Source: Aldehydirespirator sp965203575 (GTDB taxonomy: Bacteria > Actinomycetota > Acidimicrobiia > Acidimicrobiales > Aldehydirespiratoraceae). Taken from it: DNA of 64,000 nucleotides. A program made the position numbers and the translations under genes. The notes beneath the pieces were generated by a model. It did not search any database. It saw only the letters and a program-made list of their open reading frames with translations, and had not been told where the DNA came from. Where the stretch lies: contig OZ241894.1 in NCBI GenBank assembly GCA_965203575.1, forward strand, positions 620,001 to 684,000. The letters run 5' to 3'. Below are positions 38,262-46,300 of this stretch, in pieces (positions within the stretch are counted from its first letter, which is position 1; every line of letters begins with the position of its first letter).

Positions 38262-39311
38262 ATGGTGGTCGGAGCCGGTGGCGTTGACGGCGGGGCGCGG
38301 GCCGCACCCACGCTGGAGCACGCCCGGCAGGCCGCCGATGCGCTGGCGCGGCTCGATCCGGGGCTGGTGCTGCTGCACGGGTCGGTCGTGTCCGGGACGG
38401 CGGGCGCGGACTCGGACCTGGATCTGGTGGTCGTGTTCGACGACCTGGGTGACTACAGTCAGCGTTCGCTCTTGCGGCGCCGAGCCAAGGAGGCGGCCGA
38501 GAGCGCTATCGGACGGCGTGTCGATTTGCGAGTCACGGACCGTCCCGAGTGGAAGGCGCGTTGCGAGTGCGTGTCGAGCTTCGAGCGGCACGTTGCGGCC
38601 CGAGCGGTCACGCTGCGGGAGCGCCGCGCCGGGGACGTGGACTGGCACAAGGAGATACCGATTCCGCCCACCGACGAGGGTATGGCGCAGGCCTCGCTCA
38701 GCCACCTGGCGCAGGCCTTGGAGGAACTCTCCCAGAGTCTGGCGCCCTACGAGCGCGAGGCCGAAGCGATGGAGTCGGGCGACCGCGCCGCAGAGGAGCG
38801 AAGCCGCTCGAGGCGGATGCGCCGGATCTGCGCGTCGGCCCAGGCGGCCATGGAGACAGGCCTCAAGGCCCTGAATCACGCCCTTCCCGGACCGCATCCG
38901 CCCAGGACCCACGATCTGTCCCGGCTCATCGGCCGGCTACCCGTGGAGGCCGTCGAGCGTGACCGTCTGTTCGCCGCGATCCAGGGCCTGGATCTGGAGG
39001 CAGCCGCGCAGTGGCGGGAGATGGGCACCTACCCGGGCGACTTCGCCGACGAGACCGTGGCCGAGCGCTCGACGCCCGAGCACGCCGCCACGATGGTGAA
39101 TGCAGCCGCCCGTCTAACGCGCGTGATCGTCGAACTGGTCGAGGACCGCCTAGGCGAGTCGAACGCAAGCCATGAGGTCCGGGTGGAGTTGCTCCGCCTG
39201 GCCGGACCGCCCGGACATCAGCCCGGCACCCACTCGCACCAGGGCGTGAGCCGCGGCGGGAGTATCTTGCGGGACCTGACCTCAGACGACATGAACCGCC
39301 AGCCTCGCTGA
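38262..39311 (+). CDS. Nucleotidyltransferase with HEPN-like C-terminal region, paralog 3
   Basis: 349 residues, exactly the length of paralog 1 and mostly identical to it through the core: LLHGSVVSGTAGADSDLDLVVVFDDLGDYSQRSL, VTDRPEWKAR, DWHKEIPIPPTDEGMAQ, GLKALNHALPGPHPPRTHDLSRLIG and WREMGTYPGDFA. Differences cluster at both ends and in the 150-180 region. Two close copies around a diverged one suggest duplication with later selection for difference. The 204 bp upstream (38058-38261) show no CRISPR-like unit and no clear promoter. Confidence 0.7.
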   Translation: MVVGAGGVDGGARAAPTLEHARQAADALARLDPGLVLLHGSVVSGTAGADSDLDLVVVFDDLGDYSQRSLLRRRAKEAAESAIGRRVDLRVTDRPEWKARCECVSSFERHVAARAVTLRERRAGDVDWHKEIPIPPTDEGMAQASLSHLAQALEELSQSLAPYEREAEAMESGDRAAEERSRSRRMRRICASAQAAMETGLKALNHALPGPHPPRTHDLSRLIGRLPVEAVERDRLFAAIQGLDLEAAAQWREMGTYPGDFADETVAERSTPEHAATMVNAAARLTRVIVELVEDRLGESNASHEVRVELLRLAGPPGHQPGTHSHQGVSRGGSILRDLTSDDMNRQPR

Positions 39312-39435
39312 CGGCCGAAAGGAAGGCCGGGGGGCGCGGACTCCAGCACATGCCGCATGATTGGGCGGGGCGTGATTGGGAGCCGCGTGATTGGGAGCCG
39401 CCCCCTTCAGTCTCCGGTCGGCAATGTCGGTGGGG

Positions 39436-39582
39436 TTAGGCGGGCTTGGGACGCCGGACCCAGCGCAGGAACCACTTGGGTACCCACGACGCGGGAACTC
39501 CGCCGGCGTTGACGACGGTGCTGGGGTACGGGCTCAGCTGGTCGTCGTCGAGGTCCTGCTCGGATACCTCGTCTGGCTGCAT
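39436..39582 (-). CDS. Small acidic/Trp-rich hypothetical protein, 48 residues
   Basis: ATG 39582 to TAA 39436: MQPDEVSEQDLDDDQLSPYP, then VVNAGGVPASWVPKWFLRWVRRPKPA. An acidic N-terminus and a Trp/Arg-rich tail suggest membrane or nucleic-acid contact. It begins 4 bp after the membrane-protein gene ends, so the two are almost certainly co-transcribed. No family recognised. Confidence 0.55.
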   Translation of the reverse strand: MQPDEVSEQDLDDDQLSPYPSTVVNAGGVPASWVPKWFLRWVRRPKPA

Positions 39583-39586
39583 GGAC

Positions 39587-40069
39587 TCAACCTAGCGCGA
39601 GAAGGGCTCCAACGAAGAGGCTGGAGGCGACGAAGGTGGCGATCACCTGGATGGCGACGATGCGGCGTGCACTGTTGACGGCTGGTTCGTTGCGAGTGTG
39701 GTGGTCGTGGTGTACGGCGATGAGGTGCTCGAGCAGGGCGCGGTGGCTGTCGTAGCGGCCGTAATAGTTCTTGGTGAGCTCGTCGATGTTGGGGCCGTCG
39801 AGCCATTTGGCGGCCGCGGCGTAGACGCCGAACCAGCACACTCCGTTGGCTAGGGCCAACAGTACGGCGAAGATGCCGGTGGTGACGACAAGACCGGGGG
39901 TCGCGTCGACTGTGGGCGATGCGACCACGGCGCTGATGAGCGTTCCGACGGTGATCGCGGCACCGCCGAGTATGGCCGAGCGGTGCTGTTGGGCGGCGAG
40001 GCGAGCGTCCTGCTTGCGACGGAGCTCAGCGGCTTGGCGGAGGATCTCCTCTCTGGTCTCGATGGCCAT
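39587..40069 (-). CDS. Small membrane protein with cytoplasmic helical loop, 160 residues
   Basis: N-terminal charged helix (ETREEILRQAAELRRKQDARLAAQ), then hydrophobic spans near residues 31-50 and 60-85. A soluble helical loop follows (DELTKNYYGRYDSHRALLEHLIAVHHDHHTRNEPA), then a last span (IVAIQVIATFVASSLFVGALLALG). The layout resembles small 2-4TM effectors found beside nucleotide-signalling defence genes, but I cannot assign a family. A GAGAGAG lies upstream of ATG 40069. Solo CRISPR-like units begin 117 bp upstream. Confidence 0.65.
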   Translation of the reverse strand: MAIETREEILRQAAELRRKQDARLAAQQHRSAILGGAAITVGTLISAVVASPTVDATPGLVVTTGIFAVLLALANGVCWFGVYAAAAKWLDGPNIDELTKNYYGRYDSHRALLEHLIAVHHDHHTRNEPAVNSARRIVAIQVIATFVASSLFVGALLALG

Positions 40070-40185
40070 GGGCTCTCTCTAGCACGGTTTTGTCGGTTGC
40101 AAGTCGGTAACGCACACCGAACGTTGCACGGAGAGGGCCCCGCGATCGTCGAGCGCGCCCACTCCCCCGAGCCCAGCTTCGGCAA

Positions 40186-40387
40186 CGCTCAATGAAGGCG
40201 GGGGCACCGCCCCCGCCTTCGCCGTGCCGTTCTGCGGCGACTGGGAGGGCGGCCGGTTCTGGCGCTCAACGATTGCGGGGGCGCCGCCCCCGCAATCGCC
40301 CTACCAACTCACCGGAGCCGACGTCGCGTTCACCCGGATTGGCCGATGCCCGCTCAATGAGGGCCGGGGGTGAACCCCGGCAAGGAC
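40186..40387. repeat. Three decayed or variant CRISPR-like hairpin units
   Basis: This fills most of the 396-bp stretch 40070-40465. Units start at 40186, 40263 and 40351, each about 37 bp. Flanks are CGCTCAATGAAG, CGCTCAACGATT and CGCTCAATGAGG. Hairpins are GCGGGGGCACCGCCCCCGC, GCGGGGGCGCCGCCCCCGC and GCCGGGG/CCCCGGC with a GTGAA loop. The first flank is identical to the first 12 bases of the large-array repeat. Spacing is 77 and 88 bp, close to the 74-bp period of real arrays. No gene is seen in the stretch. Confidence 0.6.
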
Positions 40388-40465
40388 GCGCGTGCTCGGG
40401 TTCTGGCTGCGTCGACGACGGCCTGACTAGCCACGACCGCCGCCATTCGTCTCCCGTTCGACGGT

Positions 40466-40796
40466 CCTTCAATGGAGGGCCGGGCAGCTGCCCGGCCTGA
40501 CCCGACGAGGCCCACGCCGACGCCACCGCCTCCCGCGAGCCTTCAATGGAGGGCCGGGCAGCTGCCCGGCCTGACCCGGAGGGGCTGCGCCGCCGGCAGA
40601 AGCGCCGTGAACGCCCTTCAATGGAGGGCCGGGCAGCTGCCCGGCCTGACGTGATGCTCGCCGGGGACGTGCCCCCCACCTACACCGACCTTCAATGGAG
40701 GGCCGGGCAGCTGCCCGGCCTGACCAGCATGTCGGACAACACCATCAGCAAGGCCCAGCGCCTTCAATGGAGGGCCGGGCAGCTGCCCGGCCTGAC
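40466..40796 (-). CRISPR. CRISPR array A: five 36-bp repeats, four spacers
   Basis: Identical 36-bp repeats at 40466, 40540, 40615, 40689 and 40761. Each is CCTTCAATGGAG, then the perfect palindrome GGCCGGGCAGCTGCCCGGCC, then TGAC. Spacers are 38, 39, 38 and 36 bp. The reverse strand ends in CATTGAAGG, like type I crRNA 5' handles, so transcription is probably leftward and the leader should lie to the right. There the IS21-family element begins 28 bp after the last repeat, so the leader appears lost. Spacer 4 can encode MSDNTISKAQR. Confidence 0.92.
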
Positions 40797-40824
40797 CCGG
40801 CCCGTTCCCCCAAGGTCTGGTGCC

Positions 40825-40923
40825 TGTCAATGGCCAGTGGGATCTGCCCACTGGCGGCCAACAAAACTGCCCACTGGTGGCCAGCGGAACTGCCCGGTGG
40901 CGGACAGCAGAGTTGCCCACAGT
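40825..40923. repeat. IS21 left terminal repeats
   Basis: Begins TGTCAATGGCCAGTGGGATC and contains about three further copies of a CTGCCCACTGGTGGCC-like unit at roughly 25-28 bp spacing. It stops where istB ends. Confidence 0.75.
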
Positions 40924-41697
40924 TCAGTTGGTCAGTGGCGTCACCCCCTTTCCGGCGGTGGCTTGGGTGAGGCGGATGCTGTCGCCGGCGGTGAGCACGA
41001 TGTGGGCGTGGTGCAGTAGCCGGTCGACGGTGGCGTTGGCGATGGTCTTGGGCATGAGTTCGTCGAAGCCGGCGGGGTGAAGGTTGCTGGAGAGGGCGAT
41101 TGAGCGTTTCTCGTAGGCGGCGTCGACGACGCGGTAGAGCGCTTCGGCGGTGTCGGTGGTGACCGGCAGCAGGCCGATGTCGTCGATCACGATGACGTCG
41201 GCGCGCATGATCTTCTTGATGGCTTTGGCGGCGGTGTCGTCGGCGCCGTGGCGGCGCACGAGCGCGCCGAGGTGCTCGAGGCTGAACCAGGTGACTTTGT
41301 GGCCGGCGTCGACGGCGGTGTGGCCGAGCGCTTCACAGAAGTGGGTCTTGCCTGTGCCTGATGGTCCGCAAACGACGAGGTTCTCGCGCCGTTGGATCCA
41401 CTCGAGGGTGCGCAGTGCCCGCTGGGTCGGTGCCGGGATCGAGCTGACGGTCTCGTCCCAGGCGTCGAAGGTCTTGCCGGTGGGAAACCCGGCCGCTTTG
41501 CGTCGGGCCCGGATCGAGGACGCTTGACGGCCGGCGAGTTCCTCAGCCAGCAGCGCTCGCATCGCTTCGGCCGGTTCCCATCTTTGAGCCTTGGCGGTGG
41601 CCAACAGCTCCGGTGCCGCGGCGCGCATGTGCGGCAGGCGCAGGGTGCGCAACAGTTCCACGACTTCATCGACTGGTGATGCGGTGGTGGTGGTCAT
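40924..41697 (-). CDS. istB: IS21 helper ATPase IstB
   Basis: 257 residues. N-terminal helical IstB region, then an AAA+ ATPase with Walker A GPSGTGKT, Walker B VIVIDDIGLLPV and sensor SIALSSNLHPAGFDELMP. It controls target selection and stimulates the IstA transposase. It overlaps the istA stop by 4 bp. The gene is full length and apparently intact. Confidence 0.93.
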   Translation of the reverse strand: MTTTTASPVDEVVELLRTLRLPHMRAAAPELLATAKAQRWEPAEAMRALLAEELAGRQASSIRARRKAAGFPTGKTFDAWDETVSSIPAPTQRALRTLEWIQRRENLVVCGPSGTGKTHFCEALGHTAVDAGHKVTWFSLEHLGALVRRHGADDTAAKAIKKIMRADVIVIDDIGLLPVTTDTAEALYRVVDAAYEKRSIALSSNLHPAGFDELMPKTIANATVDRLLHHAHIVLTAGDSIRLTQATAGKGVTPLTN

Positions 41698-43178
41698 CGG
41701 TTGTCTCCGAAGCCTTCCCAGGCGCGTGTGCCGGACTGCAGCGAGTGACCCTCGGCGGCGCTGTGGCGCTCACCGAGGGGATGCGCGGCAAGGATCGACG
41801 CGAGATCACCCTCGGCGAAGCGGGCGTAGGTGGCGGCGTGACCGAGCGCCCAATCAACGCGCATCTGGCCGTGGAGGCGGGCCAGGGTGACGGCTTGGGC
41901 CATCTTGGTCTTGATCCGTGACGTGCCCGCGGAGGCAGCCTCGACAAGCCACAGCCGGGCGCCCTCGCCCAACGCCAGGAACTCGGCCTCGGCCGCGCTC
42001 GTCGGCTTGGGACGCCGCCCGAGAGGCCCAGCCGGGCGCGGCGGGTAGTGGGCGTCGTCGATCATCGGATGCCCAGGTGTCGAGCGCTGGTGGCGGGCCA
42101 CCTCGATAGGGCCTGACGGTGCGCAGTGCACGACGACGATGTGATCGCCGTCTACGCGCACCCACACCGTCTCATCGGCCAACGTGTGCGGGACCGAGTA
42201 GGTCACCCCGCCGAAGCTGACCGTGGAGCTCCAGGAGACTTTGCGGGTCTCGCCGAGCGCCGCCGTGTAAGGGGCCTCAGGCAGCGCGTGCAGCCGCTGC
42301 TGCTCCTCGGTGAGCATCTCCGTTGGCGGCCGTCGGGTCACCCGATGCTCACGGCTGTTGACCTCACCCATCCACGCGTCGCACGCCTCGACCAGCTCGG
42401 CCCAGCTGGTGTAGTCGTTTCGCAGGTTGGCGTCGGTGGGCACCAGGTCGGCCTTGGCGATCCGCACCGTCGCCTCTGACCCGCCCTTGGACTCGGGGTC
42501 TGCCGGCACACACGTCGCCACCGTGATCCCATAATGGCCGCCGACCGCCACGATCTGCGGATGGCGCACCGCGATCCCAGCGACGTGGTCGATCGTGACG
42601 GTGCGCTCGTTGTCGGTCAACCAATACGTCGGAGCGCCGCCGAATGCTCGCATCGCCCGATCCACACAGCCAACCACCGTGGGCAGGGTGCGGTCCCAGC
42701 ACGGCACCACCACCCGGAACCTCGACCACGCCAGCCACGCACAGAACAGACTCGTCCTTCGCCCACAGATGACCGGGCCCGCGCCCCAGTCCCACTGCGC
42801 CCACATCCCCGGCTCGGGGATCCACGGCCGATACACCCGCCGGCGACCACGGCGATGGTTGGCCTTCACCTCCGCCACCGCTCGGCGCACCGTGCGCTCC
42901 GAACCCTCGAACCCCAACGCCTTCAGCTTGTCGAAGGCCCGATCGGCGCGGATCTTGGCGTGGGACCGCTCGACCCACTCCTCGATCTTCGGCAGCCACG
43001 GATCGATGATCCGCCCCCTGCGCCGCGGCCCGCCCACGGCCAGATCACCGGCATCGCGCATAGCGACATAGCGGGCCACAGTGTGATGAGACACGCCAGC
43101 CAGCTCGCCGGCGCCACGCAACGACCCAGTGAGGTCGAATGCTTCCAACATGTTCATGATCTCCTCGCGAGACTTCAC
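41694..43178 (-). CDS. istA: IS21 transposase IstA
   Basis: 494 residues from GTG 43178 (MKSREEIMNML), with GGAGGAG 3 bp upstream; a longer frame from GTG 43253 lacks a ribosome site. N-terminal HTH (GSLRGAGELAGVSHHTVARYV). The DDE core has WAQWDWG, YWLTDNERT and the Glu in DPESKGGSEATVR. The C-terminal region is Mu-like. Intact, so the element may still be mobile. Confidence 0.92.
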   Translation of the reverse strand: MKSREEIMNMLEAFDLTGSLRGAGELAGVSHHTVARYVAMRDAGDLAVGGPRRRGRIIDPWLPKIEEWVERSHAKIRADRAFDKLKALGFEGSERTVRRAVAEVKANHRRGRRRVYRPWIPEPGMWAQWDWGAGPVICGRRTSLFCAWLAWSRFRVVVPCWDRTLPTVVGCVDRAMRAFGGAPTYWLTDNERTVTIDHVAGIAVRHPQIVAVGGHYGITVATCVPADPESKGGSEATVRIAKADLVPTDANLRNDYTSWAELVEACDAWMGEVNSREHRVTRRPPTEMLTEEQQRLHALPEAPYTAALGETRKVSWSSTVSFGGVTYSVPHTLADETVWVRVDGDHIVVVHCAPSGPIEVARHQRSTPGHPMIDDAHYPPRPAGPLGRRPKPTSAAEAEFLALGEGARLWLVEAASAGTSRIKTKMAQAVTLARLHGQMRVDWALGHAATYARFAEGDLASILAAHPLGERHSAAEGHSLQSGTRAWEGFGDNR

Positions 43179-43269
43179 TTGCTCCTCCTGCTCGATGGTC
43201 ACGGTCGTGGTGACCGGCCATTCGAGTAGGAGGAGCACCCCGCCGCGGTGCACCCCGACGGGAAACGGA

Positions 43270-43371
43270 CTTCAACGCGGGCAACTCTGTTGGCCGCCGC
43301 TGGGCAGAACTGTTGGCCGCCAGCGGGCAGCTACATGGCCGCCACTGGGCAGGATCTCATGGCCGCCGACA
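43270..43371. repeat. IS21 right terminal repeats
   Basis: Read on the minus strand it begins TGTCGGCGGCCATGAGATCC and contains three more CTGCCC-N-TGGCGGCC-type units, mirroring the left end. The last base, 43371, abuts position 13 of a CRISPR repeat. Confidence 0.75.
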
Positions 43372-46300
43372 GCGGGGGTCTTCACCCCCGCAACGCCCGC
43401 CCGCCCCTCAGGCACACCACGCAAACCCCTACCCCGCTCAATGAAGGCGGGGGTCTTCACCCCCGCAACGCCTCTGCGGTGGACAACTCGCCGTCGTTGT
43501 TCGTGTCCGCTCAATGAAGGCGGGGGTCTTCACCCCCGCAACGCCCCGGAACCGCCACTCGGTGTTATCGAGGGTCTGCACCGCTCAATGAAGGCGGGGG
43601 TCTTCACCCCCGCAACGCACCAGATCCGGACCGCGGTGACCGGCCGAGTCGCCCGCGCTCAATGAAGGCGGGGGTCTTCACCCCCGCAACGCTGCATCGG
43701 GGGCCTCCTAGGGGTCGGGCGGTGTCCACGCTCAATGAAGGCGGGGGTCTTCACCCCCGCAACGCCTTCGACCAGGGACCGTTCGGTTCTGACTGAACGG
43801 CGCTCAATGAAGGCGGGGGTCTTCACCCCCGCAACGCGTCGTCGTCACCGTCGGGCTCGGGCGGGTACTCGTGCGCTCAATGAAGGCGGGGGTCTTCACC
43901 CCCGCAACGCCGGCCTGGTCGGACGTGAACGCCGGGTTCACCGTCGCTCAATGAAGGCGGGGGTCTTCACCCCCGCAACGCGTCCCAGGTGTCGGCGGTG
44001 AAGGTCCGGGCGCCGGTGGTCGCTCAATGAAGGCGGGGGTCTTCACCCCCGCAACGCCACCCCCAGGACCGGGCCTGATCCCATGCCGTACCGACGCTCA
44101 ATGAAGGCGGGGGTCTTCACCCCCGCAACGCTGCTGCGCCAGTAGTTCGCCTCCCGGTAGCGGGTCTGCGCTCAATGAAGGCGGGGGTCTTCACCCCCGC
44201 AACGCCGGGTAGCTAGGCACTGGGGGCAGTCGATATCCGAGCGCTCAATGAAGGCGGGGGTCTTCACCCCCGCAACGCCTCCACTACCGGCTTAGGAGGC
44301 TCCGGCTCCCACGCTCGCTCAATGAAGGCGGGGGTCTTCACCCCCGCAACGCCCATTCGCACGGCGACGCTGCGGGGCGGACCCTGCCGCTCAATGAAGG
44401 CGGGGGTCTTCACCCCCGCAACGCGAGTGACGATTGGGCTAAACGGGCCGCGTGCCTAGGGCGCTCAATGAAGGCGGGGGTCTTCACCCCCGCAACGCGA
44501 TACCCGAGCCGCATGTCCACGACGGTCATGTCCGCTCAATGAAGGCGGGGGTCTTCACCCCCGCAACGCCCGCGGTCCGGACCGAGGCTGAGCGGCACGC
44601 CCTCATCGCTCAATGAAGGCGGGGGTCTTCACCCCCGCAACGCGTCCTGCTCCGGGCGCATCCAAATGCCCCGCCACAGCGCTCAATGAAGGCGGGGGTC
44701 TTCACCCCCGCAACGCCGGATCAGGCGACGCATAGCCGCTTCGGTGGTGCTGCGCTCAATGAAGGCGGGGGTCTTCACCCCCGCAACGCGTGAGGCCGCC
44801 CACCGCAACGACCCACCCCGCCTCGAGCGCTCAATGAAGGCGGGGGTCTTCACCCCCGCAACGCGCCCTCGCCGGGCGCCTGGTAGACGGTGGCCGGCCG
44901 CGCTCAATGAAGGCGGGGGTCTTCACCCCCGCAACGCCTGGAGTCCGACCCCGAACATGCCGCCGTGGGTCTCGACCGCTCAATGAAGGCGGGGGTCTTC
45001 ACCCCCGCAACGCCTCGGTGGTGATGTCGCAGCCGTCGCACTCGCCGCGCGCTCAATGAAGGCGGGGGTCTTCACCCCCGCAACGCACTTCGGCGCCTAC
45101 AGCGGAGGCGTGGCCGTCGTCGCTCAATGAAGGCGGGGGTCTTCACCCCCGCAACGCCGCGGGCCGTGATGAAGTCGAACACTGGCTCGAGCGCTCAATG
45201 AAGGCGGGGGTCTTCACCCCCGCAACGCGCCCAGCCATGCCCAGCCGGGCCGCGAAGGTCCGGGACGCTCAATGAAGGCGGGGGTCTTCACCCCCGCAAC
45301 GCGGTTGATGCGGCGGATATTGCGGGTGAAGTCTCCGATCGCTCAATGAAGGCGGGGGTCTTCACCCCCGCAACGCACCCGCAACCCGAGTAGCGGCCCA
45401 CCGTCCAGCCTCGCTCAATGAAGGCGGGGGTCTTCACCCCCGCAACGCCGGCTAGGTCGCGGGGATGTCGGCCACGGCCGGTGTGCGCTCAATGAAGGCG
45501 GGGGTCTTCACCCCCGCAACGCCCCTCCGTGTCCTTCTCCGGGCCATCAGGTTTGCACGACGCTCAATGAAGGCGGGGGTCTTCACCCCCGCAACGCCAG
45601 CAACGAAACTGCTGTTATTGGCGTGCTGCAAGATCGCTCAATGAAGGCGGGGGTCTTCACCCCCGCAACGCCTTCCCCGGTCGCGGCCAACGGACTCGCA
45701 CAAGCACGCCGCTCAATGAAGGCGGGGGTCTTCACCCCCGCAACGCGTTCCACCCTCCTACTCCGGAGGGTGGTTCCCGGTGGAACGCTCAATGAAGGCG
45801 GGGGTCTTCACCCCCGCAACGCGCGCCACCGCACCCGAGGCGCCGGCACAGCGCTCGACGCTCAATGAAGGCGGGGGTCTTCACCCCCGCAACGCAGTTG
45901 ACGTGCTGCACCTTGCCGGTGACCCGGTGCGCTCAATGAAGGCGGGGGTCTTCACCCCCGCAACGCGACCACGAAGGTCGGGTTGCACATGCTGACCGGC
46001 CCCGACGCTCAATGAAGGCGGGGGTCTTCACCCCCGCAACGCCCCACCGACGGCGTGAGCCTGGCCCACGCCGATGCCGCGCTCAATGAAGGCGGGGGTC
46101 TTCACCCCCGCAACGCGCGTTGAGGTGGTCCCACTTGGTGGACGCCGGGTTCGCTCAATGAAGGCGGGGGTCTTCACCCCCGCAACGCCGGGACATCCCG
46201 CTGTTGGCCAGCTTCGGGGACACGTTCGCTCAATGAAGGCGGGGGTCTTCACCCCCGCAACGCCCGGTCCCACGGCCGCCTCCCCAACCTGGACCCGCTG

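Larger units (their letters stand above)
40825..43371 (-). mobile_element. IS21-family insertion sequence (2547 bp)
   Basis: Carries istA and istB overlapping by 4 bp. Both ends read TGTC inward. Each end has several copies of a CTGCCC-N-GTGGCGGCC-like unit, in inverted orientation at the two ends, as expected for IS21 multiple transposase-binding sites. Left end 40825, right end 43371. No target-site duplication is visible: left flank TGGTGCC, right flank GCGGGGG. The right end lies inside a CRISPR repeat. Confidence 0.85.

Noticed and set aside
40466..40796. Open frames with repeated RAAARPD / QWRAGQLPGLT peptides
   Set aside because: Same artefact from the array A repeats.
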